Shown in pieces: positions 10,871-22,932 of a DNA stretch of 64,000 bases (position 1 is its first letter; the number at the start of each line of letters is the position of its first letter). Below the pieces are notes generated by a model. The model was not told the DNA's origin. It made no database searches and was given only the letters and a program-made list of their open reading frames with translations. The DNA is from Blasia pusilla. Taxonomy: Eukaryota; Marchantiophyta; Marchantiopsida; Blasiales. The stretch covers positions 14,570,001 through 14,634,000 of the forward strand of contig CM114273.1 of NCBI GenBank assembly GCA_050084515.1. The letters are read 5' to 3'. A program made the translations under genes and the position numbers.

Positions 10871-12676
10871 GGAAGGAGATCGAGGTGGTCTCTAACGTGG
10901 AGACCCTCAAAACCTCGCACCACTCGGTGTAAACCCTCCAGAGCTACTCTCAGGTCCACTATTCGCCTCTCAAAATCCCGAAAGGGCGCCGTGATGGCCC
11001 TCATGCCCCTCTCACACGATCACTCTCAATCTCATGAGTAATCCCTCAATCACTCAAACTAAACATGCGACACTCAATCTACACTCTTTCACTGAGACAT
11101 GTGTTGTGTGGCAACAAGCAGCGTGGTGCGGCAAATCAACCGATCTATCATCTCATCGACAAACCATCCTCAACTCTGGACATCCCACACAGGTCTATGT
11201 CCCCTAAACCCATACATCATTGATGCTACTAGCATCAACACGAAACCCAATATCCCAAATAACTTCCCAATATCCGGAAATCCCTCACACGTACAGGGTA
11301 AGAGACTAGAATGGGTAACCTGACAATAATGTTGATATCGCTTCTCAAAAACTGGAAATCTCAACCCCAACTCGGTTGTGAAGACAACTCCTCTAATCAG
11401 CAAGTCGTACTCCTCTTGTACTGACGCTCAAACCTCCTGGATGTGCGGTGTAGGTCCAGCGGTCCGGTGCGGCACTGGCGGCACAGATTGGCTAGAAACG
11501 GCACGGCACTCGGCGGCATACCCTCCTCTATTAGCAATTCACATGCTCTGCACCTTAGTGAAGGACCGGCTTCACAATTGAGATGATGCGGTGTGGCCAC
11601 ATGCGGCACAGAGCGGCAATCGGCGACGCGTTGCGGCTACGGGCGTCACGACACGGTACTCGATCATCGTCGAGCGGCTACCAATCCCAACATAGCAACA
11701 TGAAATGAAAACTCAAACACCATAACCCGATGTCACTTGCCATCACTTGTTGATGACAAAACTGCAATGACGGTGGCGGCCAAACCAAGGTATGTGGTGG
11801 CGGCGCAAGTCAGAGAATCAACGGTGGTTGTGGAAGACCCTCCACTCCGTAATGGCAGCAATGGCAACCAAAGGGTGGACAACGGCCGAATGCGGCTCTT
11901 AGCAGCGCTAAACGACGGCACCGGCCGACGGTTGATGGTGGATGGTGGACTATTGATGGTGATGGATGATTGTTGATGGCGGACCATTGGCAGTGACGGT
12001 CGCCGCCGGCGCGGCGGCTGGTTTAGGGTTTGAACAATTTAACCCTAAAAATCGCCTATCAATGGCAATTTTGCAAGATTGACCATAACTTTTTGTTTGC
12101 AACTCCAAATTGTGCACTATTTGTTGCACAGCGTGCACAACTTCATGATCTACAAGAGTCTTAAAAAATATTTGGAATAAAACATTCCAATAAAAACTTA
12201 CAGGGATTGTCGTAAAGCCAAATGTCTCTTTCTCCTACACATAATTTGGCAGCGCTTCCGCGCTGATTTCTCCCAACAAAAATGTACAACATGTGAGAAC
12301 ACAAAGAAGCAGGCTACATGGTGCTCCCGAGATCACTGACATGGGGCAACCCGCCCCCATACTCAATCCCTATCAGAAATTGGGCAGCGCTTCCGCACGC
12401 CACTCTTCCAAACAAAAAATCGGCAAAGGAAACATCACAAGTAAGCGGCTCTTGCTCCGGTGAGCACTCCCATGAACCGCTGAATGGGGAATACAATCCC
12501 CAACCTCCAAAACCAGCGAGTGACCAGCAAGCTCCCCCATGAAGCTCTCTCACTCACTCATTCTCTCTTTGTAAATCAAGATCCAATCCCTCTCACAACA
12601 CCACAGTTCTCACATGTGTGCACTCTCACATGTTTCTCTTAATGTCAAACCAAACCCACTCTCCTAATGAGAGGCT
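10871..12676 (-). other. Leader region between 5' LTR and gag of the gypsy element
   Basis: About 1.8 kb without a credible protein. It includes a GC-rich patch (11440-12010) full of CGG-type triplets, which produces long chance frames on both strands. Two copies of the short motif 'GCAGCGCTTCCGC' lie near 12251 and 12382, and a similar motif recurs near 55321 in the eroded relative. The stretch just left of 12677 resembles 58685-58740, so it belongs to the family rather than to the host. No primer binding site could be identified next to the LTR. Confidence 0.5.
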
Positions 12677-13076
12677 TGGGTTACACACACAAGGCAAGCA
12701 AGAACATAGCTCCGCCGCCTCATGCCAAGAGGTTCAACAAAGAGAGAATGAGCTCTCAAGCTCTCTCTCCTTGAGGTATACCCCTCCCCTCTCCCAAGCT
12801 CTCTCCATGGTAACCTATGCTTCCAAGTCACCTCCTTGGCTCTTGACCTGATGTAGGAGGTCAAGGGCCACTTACCAAAAATATAAAGTTGATCGCATGC
12901 TCAAAATGGTACTTACCTAAAATAGTAAGTTCCTCAATATGACTCCAAATGAGCCGAAACAAAGGGGAAACTTGCTCTCTCAAGTTTCTCGGGGCCTCAA
13001 CAGGTCATCCTCGACCTACTGAGCCTGACCTCCACTACTCATGAAGGCGCTCTACTTGATCTCACCGATCTATCCT
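12677..13076 (-). repeat. 5' LTR-like repeat of the methyltransferase-bearing gypsy element
   Basis: The partner of the repeat at 2790-3191, in the same orientation and about 400 bp long. For a minus-strand element this right-hand copy is the 5' LTR and would carry the promoter. Degenerate relatives are visible at 54065-54400 and 58740-58990. Confidence 0.75.
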
Positions 13077-13839
13077 AAGAGACATGATATATTGGTAAAG
13101 GTCGCACGGTTGAAATGATCATATTGCAGTGCGTCTGTCTCGAATGTCATAGCAAAAAAAAAAAAGACATTGTAGCGATCCGAGACGATTCATGCCTGCA
13201 TGCACGTGAGAATAGTTTGATCATTTTCTGAAAGATCTTTTTTGGATAGTAGAGAGCTCTGGAGGGTTCATAAACGGTAAAATGTCATAGGTCATGGCAT
13301 CCGCCCACCGCTCCAACATAGCTTGCGCGTGCCCATCCAATGTGGGTTCAAATCGTCCTCTCTAATCAGAGACATGAGAGCAAGTCCAATTTCTGAAAGA
13401 TCCAAGATGGTTTAGTAGAGTATAGATGACTTGTGACTCCCCATTGATTTGCACTCTCTCTTCCTACTATTTTTTTGGGGTCCTAATTCAGGTAAGGTCG
13501 GTTGTGTTGTGAAGTGCTTCTTGGTTGACACTTGGAAACCCTGCATTGACACGGGCTACCATGCACACCCTGAAGCCTGGACGCGAGCTTCAAGGCCCGC
13601 ATCCTAGCCCGCACGTCGCGTTTGCTTGCAACCCGCGTCGCGATTGAGGCCCACACGATGGCTCACACCCTTTATCAGAGCCCGCACCGGTGGCCCGCAA
13701 GTGGAGCCCGCGCGGTCAATCTGGGTGCCACAAAAACCCGTGCTGGCGCCCAGTGTTGCATGTCCATGGTCATGTCCGTCCCATGGATGGACTTGTCCAT
13801 TTCCGTGCAACCTTGAGGAGGGTATAGCAGCCATGGGTC
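13077..13839. other. Spacer between two gag-bearing segments
   Basis: No gene is recognised. A short poly-A run lies at about 13155. The segment around 13330-13365 contains 'GTGGGTTCAAATC', similar to a tRNA B box, but no matching A box was found. The stretch 13560-13720 is rich in 'GCCCGCA'-like words and may be non-coding flank of the plus-strand gag fragment that follows. Confidence 0.35.
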
Positions 13840-14355
13840 TCACGATTTCCTGCACCACCAATGCAACAACATGGATTTTGAGAGAGGACTGTGGCACCAC
13901 GAGCTCAAGGAGGATACTGGAAGTATGTGCTATAGAGACCTGCATCATCATATGCGGCACAACCATAGCCACCAGGGATTTTTTTTGGGCATGTGGTGGA
14001 GCCCATTACCAGCGGGATTGCATCCATCATGATAGGGGACGTGTGCCTCAGGCTTAAGGAGGAGATGGGTCCGCACTAGGAGTTTACCAATGTGATCATT
14101 GTTAGAGGCATGGTCATACACGCACCCGGTGTTTCAGCCTACAACTTGAGTTACGCCCGGACCGAGGGCTAGAGCGGGCACCAGAGCGAGTTTCCGGTCC
14201 ATGCCATGTGGGCCTAGAGGTTGTGCGCTAGGTGTTCTTGTTTGGGGACGAGGAGTTGGATTTGCCCGAGGGGGTGGTGGCCATGCCTGTGGAGGAAGTA
14301 GAGGTCTACCACCTAGACGCATGATCGAGGGAGACGCAAGGCGTGAGGTTAGAAT
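13840..14355 (+). pseudogene. Decayed gag fragment of the same gypsy family, opposite orientation
   Basis: On the plus strand at about 13987-14055 the translation reads 'ACGGAHYQRDC', then 'DRGRVPQA', closely matching the zinc-knuckle region of the gag at 9898-9860. Similarity continues to 14355, where 'GAGGGAGACGC' and 'AGAATGGCT' parallel the minus-strand text near 9530-9570. It ends abruptly at 14359, exactly where a CACTA terminus starts, so that transposon inserted into this gag. Stops and small indels make it non-functional. Confidence 0.7.
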
Positions 14356-14359
14356 GGCT

Positions 14360-16070
14360 CACTAGTAGAAAAGGGGCTATTTTAAACCCATATGAAAGTG
14401 ACTGATGTTACTTAGAGTTATTTGAACTACTCTTAGTAACTCTAAAACCGATCAATTGACTCCTGAATTACTCAAATGATCAAGGAGTCACATTTACTTA
14501 CTAGAGTAAACTCATAGAGAAGGAAAGAGGTTTTTTACTTACTATTTTGTGGTTAATATTTCATGAATTACTTCTTTATTATTATGACAATTAGGAAACC
14601 ACTATAACTCAAGAGAGAGATGGAATATTTAAAAGTGTTGTGAAGTAGGTGTTGCAAAAAAAGAAAAATTAAACTAATGGGGGACAAATTTCAAATCATA
14701 TGAAGGAAAATCAAGTTAACCCTAATTAGCTAAAGACCTACATCTTTTGAGCCTCCGTACGTTCAAGCACCACCAAGGCGGGAAAATAGGTAAATGCGTC
14801 TTCTCTTTGTCCAACGTGCGGTGACTCATGCGTCTTTCAATTTCTATGGTTTTGTGGTGGTAGAATTTGCTGTCTAAGTTTGCTATCACTTCTTCCACTC
14901 TCAGCACTTGATTGGGAGAAACAAGGAGAAGGCCTTTGCAGCTTGAATAGCCCAACAGTGGAAGCCGCCACATTTTTGCTTTGTGATTGCACAAAATCGC
15001 TTTAGGTTGCAGCTTCATTGGTGGCCTTTGATTGCACCCACTGGGGGAGAGAAGGTGCACCTTTATGATCAGTTAGAGATATTTTTCACCAACCCTCGTT
15101 GCTTTGAGAAGAACATGTTTCTTGAAGTTGAAAATGAGAGAGAAGCATTTCAAGACGTTTTGTTGTGAAGAGAAGAAAGTTTTGTTGCGTTAAGCATTTC
15201 AGAGAAGCCGCATTGTTCTAGAGTTGTCTTGCATTGAAATTGATGGAGCTTTGAAAATTTCTTGCTCTCATCTACAACATAGAAGCTATGTAGAGAAGCC
15301 GTATTGCTGTGATTTGTTGCTTGATGGAGAAGTAGCACTATTGTAAAATTTCGCGCGATTGCTGCTTTCAAGGTGAAAACCTGCCTATATTCTTCACTCT
15401 TACTCACATTTTCTCTGCGCTCTGAGATGTCTTAAACCCGCTCATCCGCCCTCTATCTTTTAGGGAAGCTGGATGGTCTAAGCGGTTGAATATCTCTACT
15501 GCTCTCTCTCTTGCCCTTGTGTTTAGGCCTCGGATGCCATCATGGGATTTGGTTTTTTGTATGTCCTTTTACTTACTCTGAAGGCTCTCTACGGCCTTCC
15601 GAATCCAATCTCTAACTATAGAAAACCTCAAGTGCTTTCCAAGTTAAGCTTTTGCTACACATTCTACGGCATGGTTGGAAAGCAGTTGGGCCCCTCTACC
15701 TAAAGCGCACGAAAATTCCATCTTTTGTGCCATCATCAGCACATTAGCACTAAATTCTCAAGAGCTCTCCATCTGTTTGGCTCCACTCTTGAGTCATCAC
15801 TCAAGAGTGGAGCCCAGTGAATTATGTCATCATTGAAAGGCGCCACTTCCCTCGACTTATAGCAGATAGCCACACCTACATCTTAAAACTTGATCTTAAT
15901 TGATTTGGAGTTGGACTACTGGCGGGTAATCTATGTCTCCCATCCACTCGTACGCAACGTGTATTATTCTGAACACGAGATGCTTTCAAGAATTGAGGCG
16001 ATTGGTTTATCATCCATGTGTATTCATGGTGTCATATATGGTGTAACAGGAGTTCGACCCTAGCAAACAC
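14360..16070 (+). mobile_element. Left terminus and 5' part of the oldest CACTA transposon
   Basis: Begins with 'CACTAGTAGAAAAGGGGCT', a typical CACTA terminal inverted repeat, directly after the gag fragment. The next ~150 bp contain repeated 'GTTACT/AGTAAC' and 'GAGTCA' words, as expected for subterminal transposase-binding repeats. A matching right end was not found; it may have been lost or altered. The segment 14540-16070 contains no frame I can name. It leads into the transposase pseudogene at 16071, which probably belongs to this element. Confidence 0.55.
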
Positions 16071-16673
16071 AATCTAGATGTAATTCATATTGAGAAAAAT
16101 GTATGCGAGAGAGAGACAACAACAGTGTGATTGGATCTCCAAGAGAGGAGAATACGGTGTCAATTGTGGTTGAAGGATGATGAAAACAGATCCAATGTGG
16201 TATTGAAATACCTCGCACCTTATGTTTGCACAAAAATAGAGTGGAAAATGTTTCTTTCAAGGCTTCAATCTTTGAGAGGTCTGACCGGCTATGCAGGTGC
16301 CTTCAAAAAGCATGTAAAAAACAAGAAACTCGGTAGTATGAAGACACATGATTATCATGTGCTTATGCAATAGATTCCGCCTGTATGCCTAAGGGGATTG
16401 ATGCAGAAGCCGGTTCGTAATGCAATCATGCGATTGTGCAAGGTGTTTGGTCGTATATGTATGAAGGTCTTTGATCGAGCAAGCTTGGAAAAGCTTAAAG
16501 ATGATGTGGCACAATTGTTGTGCGATTTGGAGATCTAATTTCCTCCCGCCTTCTTTGATGTGATGACTCATTTCATTATCCATGTTGTGGAAGAGCTTGG
16601 ACAATATGGGCATGTTTATACGAGGTGGATGTTCCCACTAGAGCGTTTTATGAAAGTCTTGAAAGTTCACCTC
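16071..16673 (+). pseudogene. CACTA (En/Spm) transposase fragment, first part
   Basis: A single plus-strand frame with three stops reads recognisable En/Spm transposase blocks. 'NLDVIHIEKNVCE' comes at the start. 'KKLGSMKTHDYHVLMQ' ends at 16370 just before a TAG. Then come 'IPPVCLRGLMQKPVRNAI', 'FPPAFFDVMTHFIIHVVEEL' and 'YTRWMFPLERFMKVLK'. This is the conserved C-terminal half of the tnp2-type transposase. The frame stops being homologous exactly at 16674, where a second CACTA terminus starts. The next part of the protein resumes at 23794. Stops at 16128, 16371 and about 16537 show long decay. Confidence 0.85.
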
Positions 16674-17331
16674 CACGAGAAGAAATGGGTGGTTTTTATG
16701 ACTAGGCTTTAAATGACTCACTAAAAGAATGACTCAAATTATGACTTAAATGGTTTAGTCATAACATTTAAGTTTGTATTACTCACCTAATCATCTCCTC
16801 ATGACTAAAGTAGTTATCTATACCCTTTAGTCAAGACGAGTCATACTTGTTTCACTTGCCTAGTAATGATGAGTCGTAAACAATGACTAACGTGTTTAAA
16901 TGATTTCATGTTGCAATGTTACCGTCTTTTTTAATCACATAAGGATATAATTTCGTACCCATTTATATATTTTTATTCTTGGACACAAAGATTTTTTTCT
17001 TTGTGTTAATGGTTTCAATTTTTGGGAGGGGGGGAAAGGAGGTGTGATGGATGAGGAAGAGAGAGGGCTTTGATTCTTTCAAGTCCTTGGGTGATTTCAT
17101 GATATAATGAAGTTATCTTTTCTTCCTACCATTCGAAGGTGCTGAAATTGGGCACAAGCCTTGGCACAAAATCCCTCAAAAACTTGAACGATTCAGATCT
17201 TCCATTTTAGCCCCCATTCTCATTCAAAAAAATTAAACACCTTGTTTAGGGTTTATGATTTCTAATTCCATCTGTGAGTCGCCATTTGAAGTTTTTTCTT
17301 TTGCCTTGTGTTTCTGTTATTGAAGTGCCAC
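16674..17331 (+). mobile_element. Left end of a second CACTA element (terminus mutated to CACGA)
   Basis: Starts 'CACGAGAAGAAATGGGTGG', nearly the same as the terminus at 17332 ('CACTAGAAGAAATGTGTGG'), with the diagnostic CACTA changed to CACGA. The following 180 bp hold dense 'ATGACT/AGTCAT' subterminal words in the same arrangement as the younger element. It interrupts the transposase frame at 16673. From about 16990 it contains one unit of the ~350-bp repeat. The younger element is inserted into that unit at 17332. Confidence 0.75.
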
Positions 17332-18870
17332 CACTAGAAGAAATGTGTGGTTTTTATGACTAGGCTATAAATGACTCACCGAAAGAATGACTCAAATTAT
17401 GACTAAAATGGTTGAGTCATAAAACTTATGTTCATGCAACTCACGTGGTTATGTGCTTATGACTAAAGCAGTTATCAATACCCTTCAGTCAAGACTAGTC
17501 GTACTTGTTTCACTTGTCTAGTAATACCTAGTCATAAACAACGACTAATGTGCTTAAGTAGTCCATGCTCCATTGTTAAGGGGTTTTTTTGTTGTTGTTG
17601 GGATATATATCATGCATTTCTTGGCTGTGGGTACCGATGCCCCTCTGGAAAACCATTATTGATTTTTGGACCATATTAAGGGGTGGAAAGGTGTTCCAAA
17701 AGAGGAAGATGGCATTGAGTACGAATATTTTAACTCTTGTGGCATTTTCATGTTAACATGCTTTTAACATTTCCTACAACCATTAGATGGTGGTGAAACT
17801 TGCCACAAGCCTTGTGATTAAATCCCCCCACAATTTCAACGAGAAGGAGGAGGGGAGAAAATGATGGCTCAAGAAGGAATACGAGGACTTTGACCAGTCT
17901 TGTTCTAAGGCGTTGTATCATTTTCGTGGTTACATGGTGATAACTTTTCTTTCTATCATTGCATGTTAATGAATATTTGGCCTCGCCTTGCCAATAAGTT
18001 CCTCCCCATTTTCAACGGTGCAGATCTGACATGGAAGATCCCATACTAATACCAAAAATCAAAAGCCTTAATTAGGGTTTACGGTTTCTAATTCCATGTG
18101 TGAGTGGTCATTTGCACTTTTTTATTTTTCCATGTATTCCTAGGGTTGGGTTGCTCCCCAGGGAAAAGTATCATGATTTTTGGACTCTTGGCTGAGGAGG
18201 AGGGGAGAAAATGATGGATCAAGAAGGAGGACGAGGACTTTGAGTAGTCTCGTTCCAAAGTGTTCTATCATTTTCACGGTAACATGATGAAATCTTTTAT
18301 TTCCACCATTGGATGTTGATAAAACTTTGGCAAAGCCTTGCCAATACGTTCTTCCACGTCTTCAACGGTGCAGATCTGCTATTATAGATCCCATACTAAT
18401 ACCAAAAATCAAAAGCCTTAATTAGGGTTTACGGTTTTTAATTCCAGGTTTGAGCAGTCATTTGTAATTTTTTCGTTTCCCCTGTGTTCCTGGGGTGTGG
18501 GTGCCCCTATGGGAAAAGCCTCATGATTTTTGGACTCATGGGTGATGGGGAGGGGAGAAAATGGTGGATCGAGAAGGAAGACGATCGCAAGGACTTCATG
18601 TAGTCTTGTTCCAAACCATCTTGTCATTTTCATGGTAACATGGTGATAAATTTTTCTTTGCACCATTGGATGGTGATGAATATTTTCTTTATAATTTTCA
18701 TTAAATCGTTCCATATCTTCAACGGTTTAGCTCTGCCATTTAAGACCCCTTATTGGCGGACACCTCCTTTGGGGTTTTCGATTTTTAAATCTATGTGTGA
18801 GTGGTCATTTCAAGTTTTTTCTTTTCCCTTTTGATCCTCGTGCTGGGGTGCCCCTCTGGTCAAAGTTGCG
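16990..18870. repeat. ~350-bp tandem repeat array inside CACTA elements
   Basis: Degenerate units share the words 'TTAGGGTTTACGGTTTCTAA', 'TGATTTTTGGACTC', 'GGAGGGGAGAAAATG' and 'CTTCAACGGTGCAGATCTG'. Equivalent points lie at 18073 and 18424 (351 bp apart) and at about 18174 and 18528 (354 bp). An older unit is split by the transposon at 17332 and resumes at 23463. The same family occurs at 59150-59970. Confidence 0.8.
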
Positions 18871-19417
18871 GCACACATGAGGAAAGCGTTCGGATCTATT
18901 TGCAAAATGGACGATGCGACAAAACACTAGGGTGCCTATTTTGTACTCGATTGTAACCACGTCAATCGGCGATTTGCGTTGAGAGTGAAAACTATATAAG
19001 TTTGGTTGCCCATATCTATTGTCAAAGGGCTCTTCTTGTAGTGAGATGGATCCTAGGTGGCATTGCTGGTAATATCCTAGGTTGATGTGGCATATTTAGT
19101 CCTAGGTGGCTTGTTGCGTCAGAGCGGGCATGGGAGGGAATGGACACCCGTATAGCATACAAACGTTTGGTGTTTGGTGCCCAAGTAAGGTGTGTTGTGT
19201 TTGGCGGGAGAGAGTGTGCACTCGAGTGGGATGGTCGGAGTTTCTCCAAGAGTGGGAAGTTCAAAGATTAGGGATTGGGGAGGTCGGGAGGTGAGAACAA
19301 TTTGTTATGAAGCGTTGTGAAGACTTTACGCCTAGACCAAGCTCCGAGTTTGTTCTCAAGACTCTCCTCTCTGAAGATTTTTCATCTTCTCAAGATTTTT
19401 CATCTTCTCTCTCTCAT

Positions 19418-19419
<2 letters not shown>

Positions 19420-19496
<77 letters not shown>
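19420..19496. repeat. (CT)n microsatellite
   Basis: A near-perfect CT run of about 77 bp, next to the captured ARIADNE fragment. It creates spurious Ser-Leu and Arg-Glu open frames on both strands. Confidence 0.98.
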
Positions 19497-19500
<4 letters not shown>

Positions 19501-19659
19501 GCAACATCTGGAAGAGACTTGCAAAATGACGTTCAACTTCTTCTCGGACTTCAAAGATCGCTCCTCTCTGAAATGTTGTCTTGCTATTGACCCGAGCATG
19601 TCCGAATAGCTTGGTGGCTCCAAAGGTTGAAACTTCCTACGATGTGCCAGTGTTGAAAC

Positions 19660-20039
19660 TAGACCTACACTTTGTCGCACGCGCTCTTCATCTACAAACC
19701 ACTCATCGTTCACTTTGCTGACACTCCAGTTGAAGTATCGCAGGAGAATACCAGCTTCAGTCCTTGACAGGGAAAGGAAATTTGTGATTTTGGTCATCGC
19801 TTCTTCTTGTCACTGGCGAATGTCCCTCTCATTGAGAATTGTGTAATTGGACTGAGGAAGCCTAGAACTCACATGAACGTCAAGTAAAGGGAATCATCGA
19901 AACTGTAGTCAGGCTCATCATCGTCATCATCACTGCCCATGGTATTCTCACTCGCCTTGTCGTCCTCTTCATTCATATCATAGAAGTCCCCCTCTGATGT
20001 TCCATACCAAGCATCCTGCATTTCATCTTCTGAGTCCAT
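19660..20039 (-). pseudogene. Captured ARIADNE-type E3 ubiquitin ligase fragment (N-terminal region)
   Basis: On the minus strand an ATG at 20039 opens a very acidic sequence, 'MDSEDEMQDAWYGTSEGDFY' followed by a run of Asp, ending near 19873 at a 'GTGAGT' donor-like site. About 20 bp further the text reads 'SNYTILNERDIRQ', then a TGA, then 'FLSLSRTEAGILLRYFNW' and 'DEWFVDEERVRQSVGL', ending at 19660. This order, an acidic N-terminus followed by the UBA-like helical segment, is that of plant ARIADNE RING-between-RING ligases. Those proteins transfer ubiquitin through RING1-IBR-RING2, and none of that catalytic part is present. The normal intron seems reduced to a remnant, and a stop replaces an expected Arg. 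It is a transduplicated host gene piece inside the CACTA element. Confidence 0.8.
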
Positions 20040-20207
20040 CGAGGCGTCGAGGCGTTTAGGGCGACGCCAAGGTGTCTCAATTCTAGGCGGGAAGAAAGCT
20101 TTTCGAATTTGAGTGGAGGTAGTTAGAAAATTTTGGGTGTTGGTGACTCCAAATAGATCTGAAAATCATGGTGTGACTGTTTAGAGTGATACCTTAGCCA
20201 ATTGTGT

Positions 20208-20450
<243 letters not shown>

Positions 20451-20584
20451 AGAGAGGATTGGAGAGAGAGAGATTGAAGGATTGAGAGGATTTAGTTGAT
20501 ATTTGCACATCATCGAGTCTTTTGATGAGACTTGTGCTACAATGTGCACTTCTTTTCCACGATATGATATAAAGCCCTAGTGCT

Positions 20585-21163
20585 AGTAAGACAGAACTGG
20601 AGGCTGCATATGGAAGCGTTGGGGATGTGTTTTCTTCTACTTTGAGGTTTAGAGTGGCTGTGTGCAGGCTGCTCTCGGAAACCTTAGAAGTCCAAAAAGT
20701 TGCTTTCAGCTCTCGCAAATTCTCCGTGATACTTAAAGTTGGAGCTAGCTGCAGGTTGTTACCAACCAAAACTGCATTCTTCAAGTGTTCCTCGAGTTGT
20801 AATAACAGAGAATTCTTAGAGTCATGCTTTTCATGAAGCAGTTGTGTTTGGCTAGTCATCTTGGCAATGTCCTCCCTCAATTGATCAATTTCAACATTTT
20901 TTTTCTCCACACTTCCTTGCAAACGGTCAAGCTTTGCAACAAGTTCTTCTGACTGTTGATAGAGCTCGCAAAATTTATTGACAATAACTGTGAGCTTGTT
21001 GACATCGTTGCCGCGTGAAAGTTATGCTGCCTTCAAAGAAGATTGCTTCTCCTCAATGACTTCCTTAAGATTAGCAACGTGCTCAGACAACTCTATTGCG
21101 TGTAATTGTAACCTAGCCATAGATTCCAATTGGGCTTCCAATTATGATATTCTCACTTAACTT
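20585..21163 (-). pseudogene. Captured coiled-coil protein fragment
   Basis: The minus strand can be read with two stops from about 21163: 'LEAQLESMARLQLHAIELSE', 'ANLKEVIEEKQSSLKAA', then 'ELVAKLDRLQGSVEKKNVEI' and 'DQLREDIAKMTSQTQLLHEK'. It goes on to 'LLLQLEEHLKNAVLVG' and 'SSLHTATLNLKVEENT'. The heptad pattern and Glu/Lys/Leu content indicate a long coiled coil. I cannot assign the parent gene. It lies in the CACTA interior, on the same strand as the ARIADNE piece. Confidence 0.55.
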
Positions 21164-21234
21164 GACTGTATGTAAGCTTCAGTCTCTTTAGAACGTTGTC
21201 GTATAGTAAAATCAACCAATGTGTAAACTCTTTT

Positions 21235-22380
21235 GTCATTAAGTGATAGACAAAGTTTCATTAGTATTAAGTAAATTGGCTTAGAAAAAGGAGATTCTTA
21301 TGTTTAAACCTCTTTATGGTGCCTCTTTTATGCGGGCCCAACTTAAGGAAAAGGAGGTAATAAATAAAAGATGACTTTATAAAAGTAAAATAGTTTCTTT
21401 AATGAAAAGCAAAAGTAGTCTTGGTTGGTGGCTAGGTTAGTTGGGGTAATTTGGAAAATATCAAGTGGGTAAAAAAAGGATATTAGGAAGAGATAAGAGG
21501 AAATCTACTTGTGTCAAAGTGTGATTGGCTAAGCCTTGAGAGGAAGCCATGTGGCAGAAGATAAGATAAGCTCTATTTCGTACTCTTGTGGATCCCTTGT
21601 GAGTATATAAAGAGGAGAGACCTTCAAGGGTTCATCACCTTCTATTCCACATCTTGAGTCTCTCGTGTCTCTCTTGAGTGTATGGCTTTGGGATTGCTTG
21701 CTCTTCCAATGAGAGTGGATCACCCCTCTTGGGAGAGTAACTTGATCAAGGTCTATTCTTCGAGAGGTTTCTAGAGTGTGGTGTGTGTGTGTGTGGGGAT
21801 GAGAGGTTTGTCACCGTAGAGGAGTTTAGTCATACTAAAATAGCGGATGTTTTGGCTTGTTACTTTCCCAATGAGAGTGGATTACCCCTCTTGGGAGAAT
21901 AACTCCACCAAAACCCATTCTTGAAGAGAGTAGAGAATGTTTGTCAAGCATGGATAGGGATGGAGCACGAGCTGTGCCCGACTTTCCTTTCCTCAATCCC
22001 TACCATATCAAGGTACTCTTTGTAGATAGGCACTGGTTCACTCGCTATTTAGTTTATCACTTTCATGAACCAGGTCATGCAATCTCCAACTCCGGTGATT
22101 CTTCCTATCGTCACATATGGAAGGACATGGGATTGTACTTTGTATGTCCTTATATAGCGATCCATGGACATCAATAGGCCTGGTCAAGTAGGGTTTAACA
22201 CTAGTTGTGTTATCTTCCTCGTGTACAAGCGTAAAATAGTTTATAGGGATTTTATAGTTAGGAATTTCGGGGTCCAATGTTACGAAGAAGTGATCGCCTC
22301 GGCACTTCCATTTGTGATACCTGTCGTGAGAGAATGGAGAGTGTACATCATAATTTTGTATTGAAAAAGGAGAACTTATT
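21235..22380. other. LTR-like segment inserted in the captured coiled-coil region
   Basis: About 1.1 kb with a TATA-like 'GAGTATATAAAGAGG' near 21600, followed by two direct repeats of about 62 bp (21706-21766 and 21868-21930) that share 'CCAATGAGAGTGGAT' and 'CCCCTCTTGGGAGA'. It separates two coiled-coil fragments that share the text 'CCAATTATGATATTCTCAC' (near 21138 and 22832). That layout resembles a solo LTR or truncated retroelement. No clear ends or target duplication were found. Confidence 0.4.
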
Positions 22381-22384
22381 AGAG

Positions 22385-22860
22385 AGTTCACCTTGCATCG
22401 ACTGCATCTACCGTAGCTAGAAGGCCCGCCCTTGCTCGAAGAAAGATTCTCGACACGACAACGTCCTACCCAAGCAAAAACAGTTTTTTCAGCTTTCCCA
22501 ACTTCTTCTTGCTTTAGGTGCAAGAGCGCTTCTAGATTGAGGATTTTCTCAGATAGAATCTCAACTTGTTGATGAGCCCCTCTAAGACCAGTCACTTAAG
22601 ATTCCAATTCCACTATCTCCAACTGGCACTACTGCAACTCATTCTCAGTCTTCTCCAACTTTAATGCCAAGATTAAGTGCGATTCCTTCTCAGCCTCTAT
22701 CCTACTTTGGGCATTCCTCAACTCCGTACTAAGCTGCATGGAAGTCGCCATCAGAACTTTGGCATCTTGACCAGCTAGGATTGCCTTATTTTAGGCATCA
22801 GCCACCTCTGAAACCAACTACTCAACTTTCTCCAATTATGATATTCTCACCTAACTTACA
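22385..22860 (-). pseudogene. Second captured coiled-coil fragment
   Basis: The minus strand reads with stops: 'AILAGQDAKVLMATSMQLST', 'ELRNAQSRIEAEKESHLILA', 'LKLEKTENELQ', then 'VTGLRGAHQQVEILSEKILN' and 'LEALLHLKQEEVGKAEKTVF'. The heptads are clear. It may belong to the same parent gene as 20585-21163, because both pieces share a short edge sequence, but this is not certain. Confidence 0.5.
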
Positions 22861-22932
22861 GCACTTGGTTTCACAAGCAGATGAATCAAGTATATTAAAA
22901 GTAGTTTTTTTGTACTGTTTACATGTTCACAG

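Larger units (their letters stand above)
2790..13076 (-). mobile_element. Ty3/gypsy LTR retrotransposon encoding a cytosine-5 DNA methyltransferase and a PHD finger (degenerate)
   Basis: A minus-strand element of about 10.3 kb bounded by direct repeats of roughly 400 bp at 2790-3191 and 12677-13076. Read from right to left it holds a gag region with a zinc knuckle, an aspartic protease, a C5 methyltransferase, reverse transcriptase, RNase H, integrase and a C-terminal PHD finger. RT-RNase H-integrase order is that of Ty3/gypsy. The methyltransferase, RT and RNase H all lie in the same minus-strand frame, so the methyltransferase was part of the pol polyprotein rather than a later insertion. 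Stops, frameshifts and lost catalytic residues show that this copy cannot move by itself. I found no target site duplication, no clear primer binding site and no clear TG..CA termini, so the exact ends are approximate. Confidence 0.88.

Noticed and set aside
21941-22177. 78-codon frame inside the LTR-like segment
   Set aside because: It lies in a region with LTR features and shows no protein similarity I recognise.
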